Assembly: GCF_024169655.1 (NCBI RefSeq)
Contig: NZ_JALJWV010000001.1
Location: 1,183,001-1,247,000 of the forward strand
Reading direction: 5' to 3'
From: Pseudomonas marginalis
GTDB lineage: Bacteria > Pseudomonadota > Gammaproteobacteria > Pseudomonadales > Pseudomonadaceae
Length of the DNA stretch: 64,000 nt
Position 1 is the stretch's first letter; the number at the start of each line of letters is the position of its first letter. The notes below the pieces were generated by a model that was given only the letters and a program-made list of their open reading frames with translations, was not told the DNA's origin and ran no database searches. Positions 1-8,948 of the stretch are shown one piece after another. A program made the translations under genes and the position numbers.

Positions 1-28
1 TGTTAGTCGCGATTGGAGGGGGTCAGGC

Positions 29-433
29 ATGAGTACGCAGAATATCGACCAGGGCTGGTTGCACGAACGCCTTGGCACCGTGGTGCTGTGGGCGTTGCTG
101 ATCTGCACCGAGAGCGCCGGGCAGCTGTTTACCAAGGTCGCCGGGGACCAACTGGGGCAGATGGATTTCAACTGGCTGTGGTTGTCCGAAGTGGCGCGCA
201 ACCCGGGGATTCTGGCGGCGATTGCCAGTTACATCGGCGCGTTTTTCGTGTGGATGCTGATCCTGCGGCGCAGCAGCCTGTCCCTGGCGTTTCCGCTGAG
301 TTCGCTGGTGTTTGTGGTGGTGTTGCTCGGTTCGTGGCTGGGGCTGGGGGAACACATCAGCCTGCTGCACTGGGTGGGCGTTGGGGTGATTATCGTCGGG
401 ATCGGGTTGTTGGCCGAAGGCGAAGAAAACTGA
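29..433 (+). CDS. EamA/SMR-like small membrane transporter
   Basis: A 134-residue, strongly hydrophobic protein with about four predicted membrane helices (near residues 15-30, 55-75, 82-104 and 109-128). The last two helices, joined by a Gly/Leu-rich turn, resemble one half of an EamA/DMT transporter or an ArnE/ArnF-type flippase subunit. It would sit in the inner membrane. The ATG follows a good Shine-Dalgarno run (GGAGGGGG, about 7 bases upstream). Its partner and substrate cannot be told from sequence. The upstream context is cut off by the window edge, so it may be the last gene of an operon. It converges with the MipA-like gene, with a REP hairpin between them. Confidence 0.7.
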   Translation: MSTQNIDQGWLHERLGTVVLWALLICTESAGQLFTKVAGDQLGQMDFNWLWLSEVARNPGILAAIASYIGAFFVWMLILRRSSLSLAFPLSSLVFVVVLLGSWLGLGEHISLLHWVGVGVIIVGIGLLAEGEEN

Positions 434-460
434 AAGTATCGCGATGAAATACTGGCTCCA

Positions 461-488
461 TGTGGGAGGGGGCAAGCCCCCTCCCACA
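461..488. repeat. REP hairpin
   Basis: Perfect inverted repeat TGTGGGAGGGGG-CAAG-CCCCCTCCCACA, the common P. fluorescens-group REP. It lies between two convergent genes and could stop transcription from both sides. Confidence 0.85.
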
Positions 489-504
489 TGTTGAGCGATG
501 TGCA

Positions 505-1275
505 TCAGTCGAACTTGTAGCTGATCGCCGTCTGCACCTGGCCCTGGTTCACTTCGCCGGTCTGCTTGACGATGCTGCTGTCCGCCGCCGAACCCACCAG
601 GTGTACCCAACTGGCACTGGTCAACAGCGACCATTTCGCCGCCAGGGGAAATTCGAAGCTCTGCGTTAACGTCAGGTTCTGGAAACCGCCGCCGGCGTTG
701 TAGGGCCGGAAGCCCGAGGCGGCGGCTTCGCTGTCGCTCACGCCGAAAAACGTGTGGGTCTGGCGTGCGTCGGCAAAATGCGCCATTAGGCCGCTGCTGC
801 CAATGATCCCGCCACCCAGCGGATAGCCCAACTCGCCGCCGACCTTGCCCAGCACGCCGCCTTGGCCCTGCGCGCCACCCACGGCGCGGCCCAGTTGGGC
901 ATAGACCCGCCAGAAGTCGGCCGGCGCGTACTGCACGAACCCGCCGACCTCGGCCATGCTCGACACTTCGCGCAACCCCGACAACGCGCCGTTGGCCGTG
1001 CGGCCCGAGAGGTAGTTGAGGTACGGGCCGGCGCTGAAACCGTTGGCTTTCAGCGCGCTCCAGGTCAGGCCGTCATCGGTGCCGAGGCTGACGTTGCCCC
1101 AGTCCAGGTCGAGGTACGGAATGGCCGCGGTTTCATAGCGGCTGCCGGTGGGTTCCTTGGGCTGGTAGCTGACACCCGCACCTGCTTCACCGGTGATGCC
1201 GTCGGCCTGCGCGGCTTGTGAAACGCTCCCCAGCCCCAGTAATCCGGCGAATACAGCGCAGGTGATCCTGAACAT
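505..1275 (-). CDS. MipA/OmpV-family outer membrane protein
   Basis: A 256-residue protein with a signal peptide (Met-Phe-Arg, then a hydrophobic stretch ending near Gln-Ala-Ala-Gln-Ala). The body alternates in beta-barrel fashion and ends in Tyr-Lys-Phe-Asp, close to the usual aromatic barrel terminus. Gly/Ala-rich strands and the early YETAAIPYLDLDW segment fit the MipA/OmpV family of porin-like scaffold proteins. The reading frame extends further upstream, but the ATG at 1275 is preferred because the signal peptide begins there. It is transcribed alone, divergent from the sigma-54 operon. Function beyond outer-membrane location is not resolved. Confidence 0.75.
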   Translation of the reverse strand: MFRITCAVFAGLLGLGSVSQAAQADGITGEAGAGVSYQPKEPTGSRYETAAIPYLDLDWGNVSLGTDDGLTWSALKANGFSAGPYLNYLSGRTANGALSGLREVSSMAEVGGFVQYAPADFWRVYAQLGRAVGGAQGQGGVLGKVGGELGYPLGGGIIGSSGLMAHFADARQTHTFFGVSDSEAAASGFRPYNAGGGFQNLTLTQSFEFPLAAKWSLLTSASWVHLVGSAADSSIVKQTGEVNQGQVQTAISYKFD

Positions 1276-1347
1276 GGTCACAGTTCCTTGATTGACTATG
1301 CGCGCATGAACGCGCAAAGCGCGGCGTTGGCGCAAGCACTCATCTTG

Positions 1348-1374
1348 TTTGTAGCAAGCTACAAAAAATGTAGC
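1348..1374. promoter_or_regulatory. Candidate enhancer for an NtrC-type activator
   Basis: Palindrome TTTGTAGC-AA-GCTACAAA (1348-1365) followed by a third TGTAGC at 1369. It is centred about 83 bases upstream of the -24 element of the sigma-54 promoter at 1437, a normal distance for a bacterial enhancer-binding protein. Assignment to the regulator encoded at 7481 is inference from linkage. Confidence 0.5.
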
Positions 1375-1436
1375 TCCCACGACACAAAATCCTCTGACAT
1401 CCGCGCGAAGCCCCAGCCCCATTGGGTGCTGGCCAG

Positions 1437-1453
1437 TTGGCACAGTCCCTGCT
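1437..1453 (+). promoter_or_regulatory. Sigma-54 promoter of the 1506-8878 operon
   Basis: TTGGCACAGTCCCTGCT carries the invariant GG (1439-1440) and GC (1451-1452) exactly ten bases apart, as in -24/-12 promoters. It lies about 53 bases before the first ATG of the operon, which ends with a sigma-54 activator gene. Confidence 0.7.
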
Positions 1454-1505
1454 CTAGCACCTTTTGCAAGCGCACACAGCGCGCTCCTCCTCAAGGTAAA
1501 CGCAG

Positions 1506-2219
1506 ATGATCCACTGGCATATCGTGTGTGACTTCGACGGGACCATTACCCCCACCGATGTCATCGACAACGTCCTCCAACGCTTCGCCGGCCCCGAGTG
1601 GGAAACCATCGAGCAGGAATGGCTGGACGGGCATATCGGTTCACGCGAATGCCTGAGCCGCCAACTGGCGCTGATCAAGGCCACACCCGCTGAACTGCTG
1701 GCCTATTTCGACAGCGTCGAGATCGACCCGGACTTCCCCGATTTCGTCGATCACGTCATCGGCCTCGGTGCGTCCATCGAAGTGGTCAGCGACGGTATCG
1801 AGCAAGGCATCGCGCGGATTCTGTCGCGCAACTACGTGAGCTTGCTGCCGATCCTCGCCAACCGCCTGCGTCAGGTCGACCAGAACAGCTGGCGCATTGA
1901 TTTCCCGTATGCCAGCGATGCCTGCCGCGCCGCTTCCGGCAACTGCAAGTGCAAATCCACCCCGCGTAACAAGCGCGTGCTGGTGATCGGCGACGGTAAG
2001 TCCGACATGTGCGTGGCCTCCACCGCCGACTTCGTTTTCGCCAAGGGCAGCCTCGCCCAGTACTGCGAGGCCAACCACATCCCGCATGCGCGCTTCGACA
2101 CCTTCGCCGAAGTGAGCGCATTGCTGGCCAGGCTGCCACAGGGCATCGCTGCCAACGCCACCACCTTTGCTGCTACTGACCTCTCTATTGAAAATCAGGA
2201 ACTCTTCCACCATGTCTGA
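1506..2219 (+). CDS. MtnX-like HAD-IB phosphatase
   Basis: A 237-residue soluble HAD-superfamily phosphatase. Motif I is DFDGTIT (residues 9-15, nucleophile Asp9), motif II lies around VVSDGI, and motif III/IV includes IGDGKSD near residue 160. It resembles MtnX/SerB-type small-molecule phosphatases, but the substrate is unknown: no other methionine-salvage gene lies nearby, so a real MtnX role is doubtful. A Cys-rich loop (CKCKS, near residue 145) is unusual and may bind metal. It is the first gene of a six-gene operon behind a sigma-54 promoter. Its 3' end overlaps the aminotransferase start by 8 bases, suggesting translational coupling. Confidence 0.8.
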   Translation: MIHWHIVCDFDGTITPTDVIDNVLQRFAGPEWETIEQEWLDGHIGSRECLSRQLALIKATPAELLAYFDSVEIDPDFPDFVDHVIGLGASIEVVSDGIEQGIARILSRNYVSLLPILANRLRQVDQNSWRIDFPYASDACRAASGNCKCKSTPRNKRVLVIGDGKSDMCVASTADFVFAKGSLAQYCEANHIPHARFDTFAEVSALLARLPQGIAANATTFAATDLSIENQELFHHV

Positions 2220-3606
2220 TATCCGCATCGCGAGCGCCGAAGACCAGATTCTTCTGGATAAAGAAGCCAAATACTGCTCCTACGGCGACACCGTTCACTA
2301 CATCGAGCCACCGCGTATTTTCAGCCGTTGCAAAGGCTCCTACGTGTGGGACACCGAAGACCAGGCCTACCTCGACCTGCAAATGTGGTACTCGGCGGTC
2401 AACTTCGGCTATGCCAACCCGCGCTTGAACAATGCGCTGAAACAGCAGATCGACACCCTGCCGCAAATCGCCAGCCAGTACCTGCACAAAGGCAAGATCG
2501 AGCTGTCGGAAATGATCGCGGTCGACGCCAAGAAGAAATTCGGCCTCGACGGTCGCGTTCACTTCAACGTCGGCGGTTCGCAGTCCATCGAAGACTCGCT
2601 GAAAGTGGTGCGTAACGCTACCAACGGCAAGAGCCTGATGTTCGCCTTCGAAGGCGGCTACCACGGGCGCACCCTCGGCGCCTCGTCGATCACCTCCAGC
2701 TACCGCTACCGTCGCCGCTACGGCCACTTCGGCGAGCGTGCGCAGTTCATCCCGTTCCCGTACCACTTCCGCGGCCCTAAAGGCATGACCAAGGAAGAAT
2801 ACGGCAGCCATTGCGTGCAGCAATTCGCGCGCCTGTTCGAGACTGAATACAACGGCGTGTGGGACCCGAAAGTCGGCCAGAGTGAATACGCCGCGTTCTA
2901 CGTCGAGCCGATCCAGGGCACCGGCGGCTACGTGATCCCGCCGATGAACTTCTACCGCGAGCTCAAGCAGGTGCTGGACCAGCACGGCATCCTGATGGTG
3001 TCCGACGAAATCCAGATGGGCTTCTACCGCACCGGCAAGTTGTGGTCGATCGAGCACTTCGACGTACAACCCGACGTGATCGTGTTCGGCAAGGCGCTGA
3101 CCAACGGCCTCAACCCGCTGGGCGGCATCTGGGCCCGTGAAGAACTGATCAACCCGAAAATCTTCCCGCCAGGTTCGACCCACTCCACCTTCGCCTCCAA
3201 CCCGTTGGGTACGGCGGTAGGTCTGGAAATGTTCAAAATGACCAACGAAGTCGACTACGGCGCAATGGTCATGGCCAAGGGCAAGTTCTTCCTGGAAGGC
3301 CTGCAGGACCTGCAGAAACGCTTCCCGATCATCGGCGACGTCGACGGTCTGGGCCTGGCCCTGCGCTGCGAAATCTGCGGCCCGGATGGTTTCACGCCAG
3401 ACAAGGCGACCCTGGACTACATGGTCGAAGAAGGCATGAAGGGCGACATGGTCGTGGACGGGCGCAAACTCGGCCTGATCCTCGACGTGGGCGGCTACTA
3501 CAAGAATGTGATCACCCTGGCGCCGTCCCTGGAAATCAGCTACCCGGAAATCGAGCTGGGCCTGAAGCTGCTCGAGCAACTGCTGGTGCGAGCGACTAAA
3601 CGGTGA
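2212..3606 (+). CDS. PLP-dependent class III aminotransferase
   Basis: A 464-residue class III (ornithine/beta-alanine-type) aminotransferase. Visible are the Gly-rich phosphate-binding region (GGSQSIE), the EGGYHGRT motif, the Asp of VSDEIQMGF and the Schiff-base lysine in FGKALTNG (Lys294). The reaction is amino transfer from an omega-amino donor; neither substrate can be read from sequence. The chosen ATG (MSDIRIAS) overlaps the end of the phosphatase gene by 8 bases. The next gene starts inside its stop codon. Enzymes of this class in biosynthetic clusters often make amine-bearing small molecules, so a biosynthetic role is plausible but unproven. Confidence 0.85.
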   Translation: MSDIRIASAEDQILLDKEAKYCSYGDTVHYIEPPRIFSRCKGSYVWDTEDQAYLDLQMWYSAVNFGYANPRLNNALKQQIDTLPQIASQYLHKGKIELSEMIAVDAKKKFGLDGRVHFNVGGSQSIEDSLKVVRNATNGKSLMFAFEGGYHGRTLGASSITSSYRYRRRYGHFGERAQFIPFPYHFRGPKGMTKEEYGSHCVQQFARLFETEYNGVWDPKVGQSEYAAFYVEPIQGTGGYVIPPMNFYRELKQVLDQHGILMVSDEIQMGFYRTGKLWSIEHFDVQPDVIVFGKALTNGLNPLGGIWAREELINPKIFPPGSTHSTFASNPLGTAVGLEMFKMTNEVDYGAMVMAKGKFFLEGLQDLQKRFPIIGDVDGLGLALRCEICGPDGFTPDKATLDYMVEEGMKGDMVVDGRKLGLILDVGGYYKNVITLAPSLEISYPEIELGLKLLEQLLVRATKR

Positions 3607-4565
3607 GCAACGTCGGGATCGACCTCGGTGAGGGTGATGCCGGCTTCGTTCTCGGTGAAGGGCCGGTCGGCATCCTGTTGATCCACGGCCTGACAGGCAC
3701 GCCGACGGAACTGCGCCAGGTCGCCAAGGGCCTGGCCAAGGTGGGTAATTGCACGGTGTACGTGCCCACCCTGGCCGGGCACTGCGGCGACAACAGCGAC
3801 CTGCAGGCCACCGGCTGGCTGGACTGGTACGAAGGGGTGCGTAAAACCTTCGTCCAGGTCCGTCAGCGCCATGAACAGGTGTTTGTCGGCGGTTTGTCGA
3901 TGGGCGCGGTGATGTCGATGTACCTGGCCTCGGAACATCCGGGCCAGGTCGCCGGGCTGCTGATGTATTCGACCACCTTGAAATACGACGGCTGGAGCAT
4001 CAACAAGCTGGCGTTCCTCACGCCGTTGTTGATGAAAATCCCGTTCGGCGTGCATATCTGTCGCTTCGAAGAGAAGCCGCCCTACGGCATCAAGAACGAA
4101 CGCCTGCGGGCAATCGTCGAGCGGCAGATGAAGGAAGGGCAGAGCAGCGAGGCCGGTCTGTTGACCATGGAAGGCATCACCGTGCGCGAGTTGCACCGGA
4201 TGAACGCCGTGGTCAAGAAGCGCATGCCTCAGGTGAGGGTGCCGGCGCTGGTACTGCATTCGATTGAGGACGATATCACCAGTCGCTGGAACGCCGATTA
4301 CGTGGAACGCCACCTCGGCGGGCCGGTGACCAAGGTCCTGCTGGACAACTGCTACCACATGATCACTGTCGACCTGCAATACCGCCGGGTGATCGAGTTG
4401 AGTGCCGAGTTTGTCGAGCTGCACGCCGGTCTTTTCAGATCCAAACAGGCTGATGGGGGAGCTGTAGCGCTTAAGCGAGGCGGCGATGCAGGTGTCGCGG
4501 TTTATCCGTTACACCGAGGTGATGCCATCACCGCCTCGCAGGGGCTCGAAAGCTCACACAGTTGA
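3603..4565 (+). CDS. Alpha/beta hydrolase, carboxylesterase/monoacylglycerol-lipase type
   Basis: A 320-residue alpha/beta hydrolase. The oxyanion HGLTG motif lies near residue 30, the nucleophile elbow is GLSMG with Ser99, the acid is Asp223 or Asp224 in SIEDDIT, and His252 (CYHM) completes the triad. It resembles Est30-like carboxylesterases and lysophospholipases. The start is GTG at 3603, overlapping the aminotransferase TGA by four bases. The last 40 or so residues (from about 280) are Gly/Ala-rich and look unlike the family, so the C-terminus may be a non-conserved tail. Cytoplasmic, no signal peptide. It may hydrolyse or transfer an acyl group within the pathway. Confidence 0.8.
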   Translation: MSNVGIDLGEGDAGFVLGEGPVGILLIHGLTGTPTELRQVAKGLAKVGNCTVYVPTLAGHCGDNSDLQATGWLDWYEGVRKTFVQVRQRHEQVFVGGLSMGAVMSMYLASEHPGQVAGLLMYSTTLKYDGWSINKLAFLTPLLMKIPFGVHICRFEEKPPYGIKNERLRAIVERQMKEGQSSEAGLLTMEGITVRELHRMNAVVKKRMPQVRVPALVLHSIEDDITSRWNADYVERHLGGPVTKVLLDNCYHMITVDLQYRRVIELSAEFVELHAGLFRSKQADGGAVALKRGGDAGVAVYPLHRGDAITASQGLESSHS

Positions 4566-4597
4566 TCGGCGGCTTGCGATAGAAATAAGGGAAACAT

Positions 4598-5725
4598 GTG
4601 ATTACCACCCAAGCCTTCCCGACCATCCGGGACATTCGGCGCAGTGCCTGGAACGACTGTTTTCCCGGAGCGTTGGAGGACTGGGACTACTACGTCGCCG
4701 TGGAAAACGCCGCCATCGACGATTTTCAATGGCGCTACCTGGCGGTATTTGAAGACGGAGCGCTGGTGGCCGTGGCCGCCGCGTTCATCACCCATTACCG
4801 CCTCGACACCACGGTGTCGGGCGCCGGCAAGCGCTTGACCGCACGCCTGGAGCGACTGTGGCCGGGTGTTTTGCAGGTGGGGTTGTACGCCATCGGTTCG
4901 CCGGTGGCCGAGCGTTGCGACGCCGGGTTTGCCAGTAGCGTGCCTGAGGGGCACCGCCCGCGGTTGCTCAAACACCTGCTGCTGGCGGCGCGCCAGGACG
5001 CCGATGAGTTCGGCATCGGCCTGGTGGCGGTCAAGGATGCGCCGACGCAGGACCGGCACTGGGCCGACAGTTGCCGCGTGTCAGGCTTTCAAAGCATGCC
5101 GAGTTTGCCCACGGGCGTATTGCCGCTGCCTTACGGCTCGGTGGACGCCTACCTGGGCTCGCTGGGCAAATCCACACGCAAGGACTTGCGTCGCAAACTG
5201 CGTGCGCCTGGCCCACGGGTGGAGTGGCGGCGCAACATCGACGATGTGCTGCCCGAGGTCATGCGCCTGTATGAATCCACGTTGACCCGTGCCGAACTGC
5301 AGTTCGAACGCCTGCCCGCCAGCTACTTCACCGGCGTACTTGAACGCCTTGAACAGCGCGCGGTCTGTGCTCTTTACTGGGTGGACGAGCACTTGGTGGC
5401 GTTCAACCTGATGCTGGTGGACGAGCATCGGCTGGTCGACAAGTTCTTCGGGCACGACGTGGAGTTTACCCGTGACTACAACCTCTACTTCCGCAGTTGG
5501 TTAACCAATGTCGACTACTGTATCCAACACAATATTGCGCTGTATGAGTGCGGACAGGCCGGGTATGCCAGTAAGCTGCGGCTGGGGTGCGAGTTTGAGG
5601 GCAACAGCCTGTTCTTCCGCCACCGTAACCGGCTGGTCAACGGCCTGCTCAGACTCGCGAAAATGTTTCTTCGACCGGATCGTTCCGACCCTGCCATGGC
5701 TGCTGTGATAAGCGAAACCCGATGA
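4598..5725 (+). CDS. FemAB/GNAT-like acyl- or aminoacyl-transferase
   Basis: A 375-residue protein that resembles the peptidoglycan biosynthesis/recognition family (FemAB-like, tandem acyl-CoA N-acyltransferase folds, Pfam PF04339 type). Characteristic stretches are LGKSTRKDLRRKLR near residue 190 and the C-terminal FNLMLVDEHRLVDKFFGHD, followed by a YLYFRSW-like helix. The start is GTG at 4598, with AAGG about 8 bases upstream; the overlapping ATG at 4596 meets a stop at once. No signal peptide. It overlaps the kinase gene by four bases. Its acceptor is unknown; next to an aminotransferase, N-acylation of an amine product is a reasonable hypothesis. Confidence 0.7.
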   Translation: MITTQAFPTIRDIRRSAWNDCFPGALEDWDYYVAVENAAIDDFQWRYLAVFEDGALVAVAAAFITHYRLDTTVSGAGKRLTARLERLWPGVLQVGLYAIGSPVAERCDAGFASSVPEGHRPRLLKHLLLAARQDADEFGIGLVAVKDAPTQDRHWADSCRVSGFQSMPSLPTGVLPLPYGSVDAYLGSLGKSTRKDLRRKLRAPGPRVEWRRNIDDVLPEVMRLYESTLTRAELQFERLPASYFTGVLERLEQRAVCALYWVDEHLVAFNLMLVDEHRLVDKFFGHDVEFTRDYNLYFRSWLTNVDYCIQHNIALYECGQAGYASKLRLGCEFEGNSLFFRHRNRLVNGLLRLAKMFLRPDRSDPAMAAVISETR

Positions 5726-7491
5726 TCACCAAGACCCGCCAAAAAGCCCGCCCCTTTGCCATTTCGCGCTGGAGCGTCCAGCGCAAGCTGGTGCTGGCGT
5801 TCTGGCTGGTCAGTGTGATTCCGACCATGATCGCGGCCGAGCTGGCCGCCACCACGTTGTCGCAGATTTTCGACAGCAACGTGCGTATCTGGCTGCAGGA
5901 GTCGACCAAGATCGTCAAGGACGAGATCGGCGACATCCTGCATGACAACGCGCGCATGGCGCAATTGTTCCTGCGCTACACCGGCCCGGCCTCCAATCGG
6001 CAGGCGGCCAAACACGACAGGCTCACCGCCGATATCGCCCAAGCCACGGATATCGACGTGGTGGCACTGATTCGCAGCAGTGATCACAAAGTGGTGTTCA
6101 GCACCGCGCCCGATGACATCGTCAAGCAGATCAACCTGACCAGCAACGCCGCATTGCAGACCGTCCAACTGGCGGGGGTGAGTACCGGTATCGTGGTCTC
6201 GACCTTCGAGACCAGCCAGGAAAACGTTGACTACGTGCTGCTGGTGGCCACCTACCTGGACAGCAGTTTCCTCACCAGCGTGGCTGATGTGCATTCCCTC
6301 GACCTGCGCCTGTACCTGGCCAATCCCGGTGGTTTTTCGGAAATTTTCTCGACCCAGCGCTTCAAGGATCACCCCTCGCACATCCCGAAAAACATCGAAA
6401 CCGCGATGCGCAGCACCAAGCAGCCCAGCGAACAATTCACCAACGACTACAGCGGTTTGTACTGGCCGATCTTCAACGATGGCGGCGAGCTGCAAGGCGT
6501 GATCTTCAGCGGCCTGCTGCGGCATACCAGCCTGGTAGGGCTGGTGAACCAGAGCAACCTGTTCGTGCTGATTTTCCTGGTTAGCTCGGCACTGTCCCTG
6601 GCGGCGGGGCTGCTGGTGTCGCGGCGCTTGACCCAGCCGTTGCGCGATCTGTCCCAGGGTGTGAGCGCGGTGATCTCGGGCAATTATGCGCACCGTGTGG
6701 TGGTCAGCGGCGGCGATGAACTGGCGCAATTGAGCAGCACCTTCAACCATATGACCGAGCGGCTGGGCGAGTTGCATCACCTCGAAGCCCAACTGCGCCG
6801 ACGCGACCGCCTGCACGCCCTGGGTGAAGTCGCCATGGGCCTGGCCCACGAAATCCGTAACCCGCTGGGCATCATCAAGACAGCCACCCAACTGCTGCAC
6901 CGTCGCGCCGACTTACCGGAAGCCGACAAGCGCCACCTGGAATACGTGATCAGCGAAGTCAGCCGGATCAACGACCTGATCACCGAGTTTCTCGACTTCG
7001 CCAAACCCAACCCGCCGTTGCGTGTGTTGCTGCCGGCTCGCGCGCTGGTGGACGAAATTCTGGGTTTCTGCGGCCCCGAGCTGGCCAGCCACAACATCGA
7101 TGCGCACATCGACGACCAGGCGCCCGGCGCGACCATCTACGCCGATGCCAAGCAACTCAAGCAGGCCTGCCTTAACCTGATTCTCAACGCCATCGATGCC
7201 ATGCCTGAAGGCGGCCGCCTGACCCTGGGCATTCGTTCGGTGGGCGACAATACGGTCATCAGCATCGCCGACACCGGCCAGGGTATTGCGGCGGATATGA
7301 TCGAGCGCATCTTCACGCCGTTCGTCACCACCAAGGCCTCCGGCACCGGCCTGGGCCTGGCCAAAGTCTATTCGATCATGGAAAGTCACGACGGCAGCAT
7401 CGAATGTGCCAGCGAGAATGATGCCGGCGCCACGTTCAGCCTGTACATTCCGGCGATTGGCGAAGACGATGAGGACAGTCATGACGCATAA
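5722..7491 (+). CDS. NtrB-like membrane sensor histidine kinase
   Basis: A 589-residue sensor. Helix 1 spans about residues 22-45, then a 230-residue periplasmic sensing region (Cache-like), helix 2 near 278-300, a HAMP linker and a HisKA domain with HEIRNPLG (phospho-acceptor His376). The catalytic domain has an N box ([11 protein letters not shown]), a G1 box (IADTGQGIA) and a G2 box (GTGLGLAKV). It overlaps both the transferase upstream and the regulator downstream, so the pair is made with the enzymes. Its partner is the regulator at 7481. The ligand is unknown and would be periplasmic. Confidence 0.9.
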   Translation: MITKTRQKARPFAISRWSVQRKLVLAFWLVSVIPTMIAAELAATTLSQIFDSNVRIWLQESTKIVKDEIGDILHDNARMAQLFLRYTGPASNRQAAKHDRLTADIAQATDIDVVALIRSSDHKVVFSTAPDDIVKQINLTSNAALQTVQLAGVSTGIVVSTFETSQENVDYVLLVATYLDSSFLTSVADVHSLDLRLYLANPGGFSEIFSTQRFKDHPSHIPKNIETAMRSTKQPSEQFTNDYSGLYWPIFNDGGELQGVIFSGLLRHTSLVGLVNQSNLFVLIFLVSSALSLAAGLLVSRRLTQPLRDLSQGVSAVISGNYAHRVVVSGGDELAQLSSTFNHMTERLGELHHLEAQLRRRDRLHALGEVAMGLAHEIRNPLGIIKTATQLLHRRADLPEADKRHLEYVISEVSRINDLITEFLDFAKPNPPLRVLLPARALVDEILGFCGPELASHNIDAHIDDQAPGATIYADAKQLKQACLNLILNAIDAMPEGGRLTLGIRSVGDNTVISIADTGQGIAADMIERIFTPFVTTKASGTGLGLAKVYSIMESHDGSIECASENDAGATFSLYIPAIGEDDEDSHDA

Positions 7492-8878
7492 CATATTGGT
7501 GGTCGACGACGAGCCCAAGCTCTGTGACCTGCTGTCGTCGGCCCTCAGCCAGAACGGCATCCAGGTATTCACTGCGGGGAACGGCCTGCATGCGCTCAAA
7601 GTGCTGGAGCAGGAAGACATCGACCTGGTGATCAGTGACTGGCGCATGCCGGGCATGGACGGGCCGGCACTGCTGGCCGAGATCAAGGTGCGCTGTCCCC
7701 AGGTGCCGGTGATCGTGATGACCGCCTACAGCACGGTGAAAAACGCCGTGCAGTCGATGCGTAACGGCGCCTATGACTACATCGCCAAGCCGTTCGATAT
7801 CGACGAGCTGGACATCACCGTGGCCAAGGCCCTGCAGTTTCGCGACATCATGCGCGACAACGCACGCATGCGCGCCGAGCTGGACGAGCAGGCGCAGTTC
7901 GACAGCCTGGTGGGCGACAGCCCGGCGTTTCGCAAGGTGCTGCAGGCGGTGGATTCGGTGCGCGACAGCAGTGCAACGATCCTGCTGACCGGCGAAAGCG
8001 GCACCGGCAAGGAAATGGTCGCCCGCGCCATCCACAAGCACGGCAGCCGGGCCGACAAGCCATTCGTGGCGGTCAATTGCGCGGCGATCCCCGAAGGGCT
8101 GCTCGAAAGCGAAATGTTCGGCCACCGCAAGGGCGCCTTCACCGGCGCCGTGGCCGACCGGGTCGGGCGCTTTATGCAGGCCGACAAGGGCACGCTGTTT
8201 CTCGACGAAGTGGGTGACATGCCGCTGGCGCTGCAGGCCAAGATTCTGCGCGCCTTGCAGGAGCGGGTGATCGAGCCGGTGGGCGACCCCCGCGAGCGCA
8301 AGGTGGACGTGCGGGTGATCGCCGCCACCAACAAGAACCTGCTGGACGCGGTGGCCAACAAGGAGTTTCGCGAGGACTTGTATTACCGCCTCAACGTGTT
8401 CCCGATCCCGCTGCCGCCCTTGCGCGAGCGCGTGGAAGACATCGCGCCCCTGGCCCGGCACTTCGCCCAGACCCTCAGCGCCACCGCCGGCAAACGCATC
8501 ACCGGTTTCAGCCCAGAGGCCTTGCAGGCCATGACGGCGTATCACTGGCCGGGCAATATCCGCGAGCTGCAGAATTGCGTGGAGCGCGCGACCATCGTGG
8601 CGTCGTCGCCTGTGATCGAAGATATCGACCTGCCGGGTTATCTGTTCGCGTCGAAGCCCCGCGAGGGCGGTGTGACGGCGATCCTCAGCGACGGGCCGGG
8701 CATTCCCCAGGACCTGGATGCGGCGCTGGCGGAGGTGGAGAAAGCCTACATCCAGGCGGCGTTGCTGGAGAGCAATGGCGTACAGGCGGCCGCAGCGGCG
8801 AAGATCGGAATTTCCGAGCGCAGCTTCTGGTATCGCCTGAAAAAGCTGGGGATTCAGATCGACAAAATAGTCCGCTGA
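7481..8878 (+). CDS. Sigma-54-dependent response regulator, NtrC family
   Basis: A 465-residue regulator. The receiver domain has the acidic pair DDE near residue 8 and phospho-acceptor Asp53 in ISDWRMPG. The AAA+ domain has Walker A GESGTGKE (171-178) and the sigma-54 contact loop GAFTGA (218-223). A Fis-type helix-turn-helix ends the protein (AAAAKIGISERSFWYRLKKLG). The start chosen is the ATG at 7481, which overlaps the kinase gene by 11 bases and begins directly with the receiver. It is the obvious activator for the sigma-54 promoter at 1437, implying positive autoregulation of the operon. Confidence 0.92.
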   Translation: MTHNILVVDDEPKLCDLLSSALSQNGIQVFTAGNGLHALKVLEQEDIDLVISDWRMPGMDGPALLAEIKVRCPQVPVIVMTAYSTVKNAVQSMRNGAYDYIAKPFDIDELDITVAKALQFRDIMRDNARMRAELDEQAQFDSLVGDSPAFRKVLQAVDSVRDSSATILLTGESGTGKEMVARAIHKHGSRADKPFVAVNCAAIPEGLLESEMFGHRKGAFTGAVADRVGRFMQADKGTLFLDEVGDMPLALQAKILRALQERVIEPVGDPRERKVDVRVIAATNKNLLDAVANKEFREDLYYRLNVFPIPLPPLRERVEDIAPLARHFAQTLSATAGKRITGFSPEALQAMTAYHWPGNIRELQNCVERATIVASSPVIEDIDLPGYLFASKPREGGVTAILSDGPGIPQDLDAALAEVEKAYIQAALLESNGVQAAAAAKIGISERSFWYRLKKLGIQIDKIVR

Positions 8879-8904
8879 GTTGCCTGGCACAGCACTGTTC
8901 TAGA

Positions 8905-8933
8905 TGTGGGAGGGGGCTTGCCCCCTCTCACAT
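8905..8933. repeat. REP hairpin
   Basis: Near-perfect inverted repeat around GGGGGCTTGCCCCC, between two convergent genes (the regulator at 7481 and glpM). One arm has a single-base difference. Confidence 0.8.
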
Positions 8934-8948
8934 TTGGATTGTGGTGTG

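Noticed and set aside
1506..2219. Methionine-salvage MtnX
   Set aside because: No other salvage gene is in the operon and the context is an aminotransferase pathway; only the fold is similar.
2185..3579. Long minus-strand frame of 464 codons
   Set aside because: Antisense shadow of the class III aminotransferase; Val/His/Asp-rich translation with no domain.
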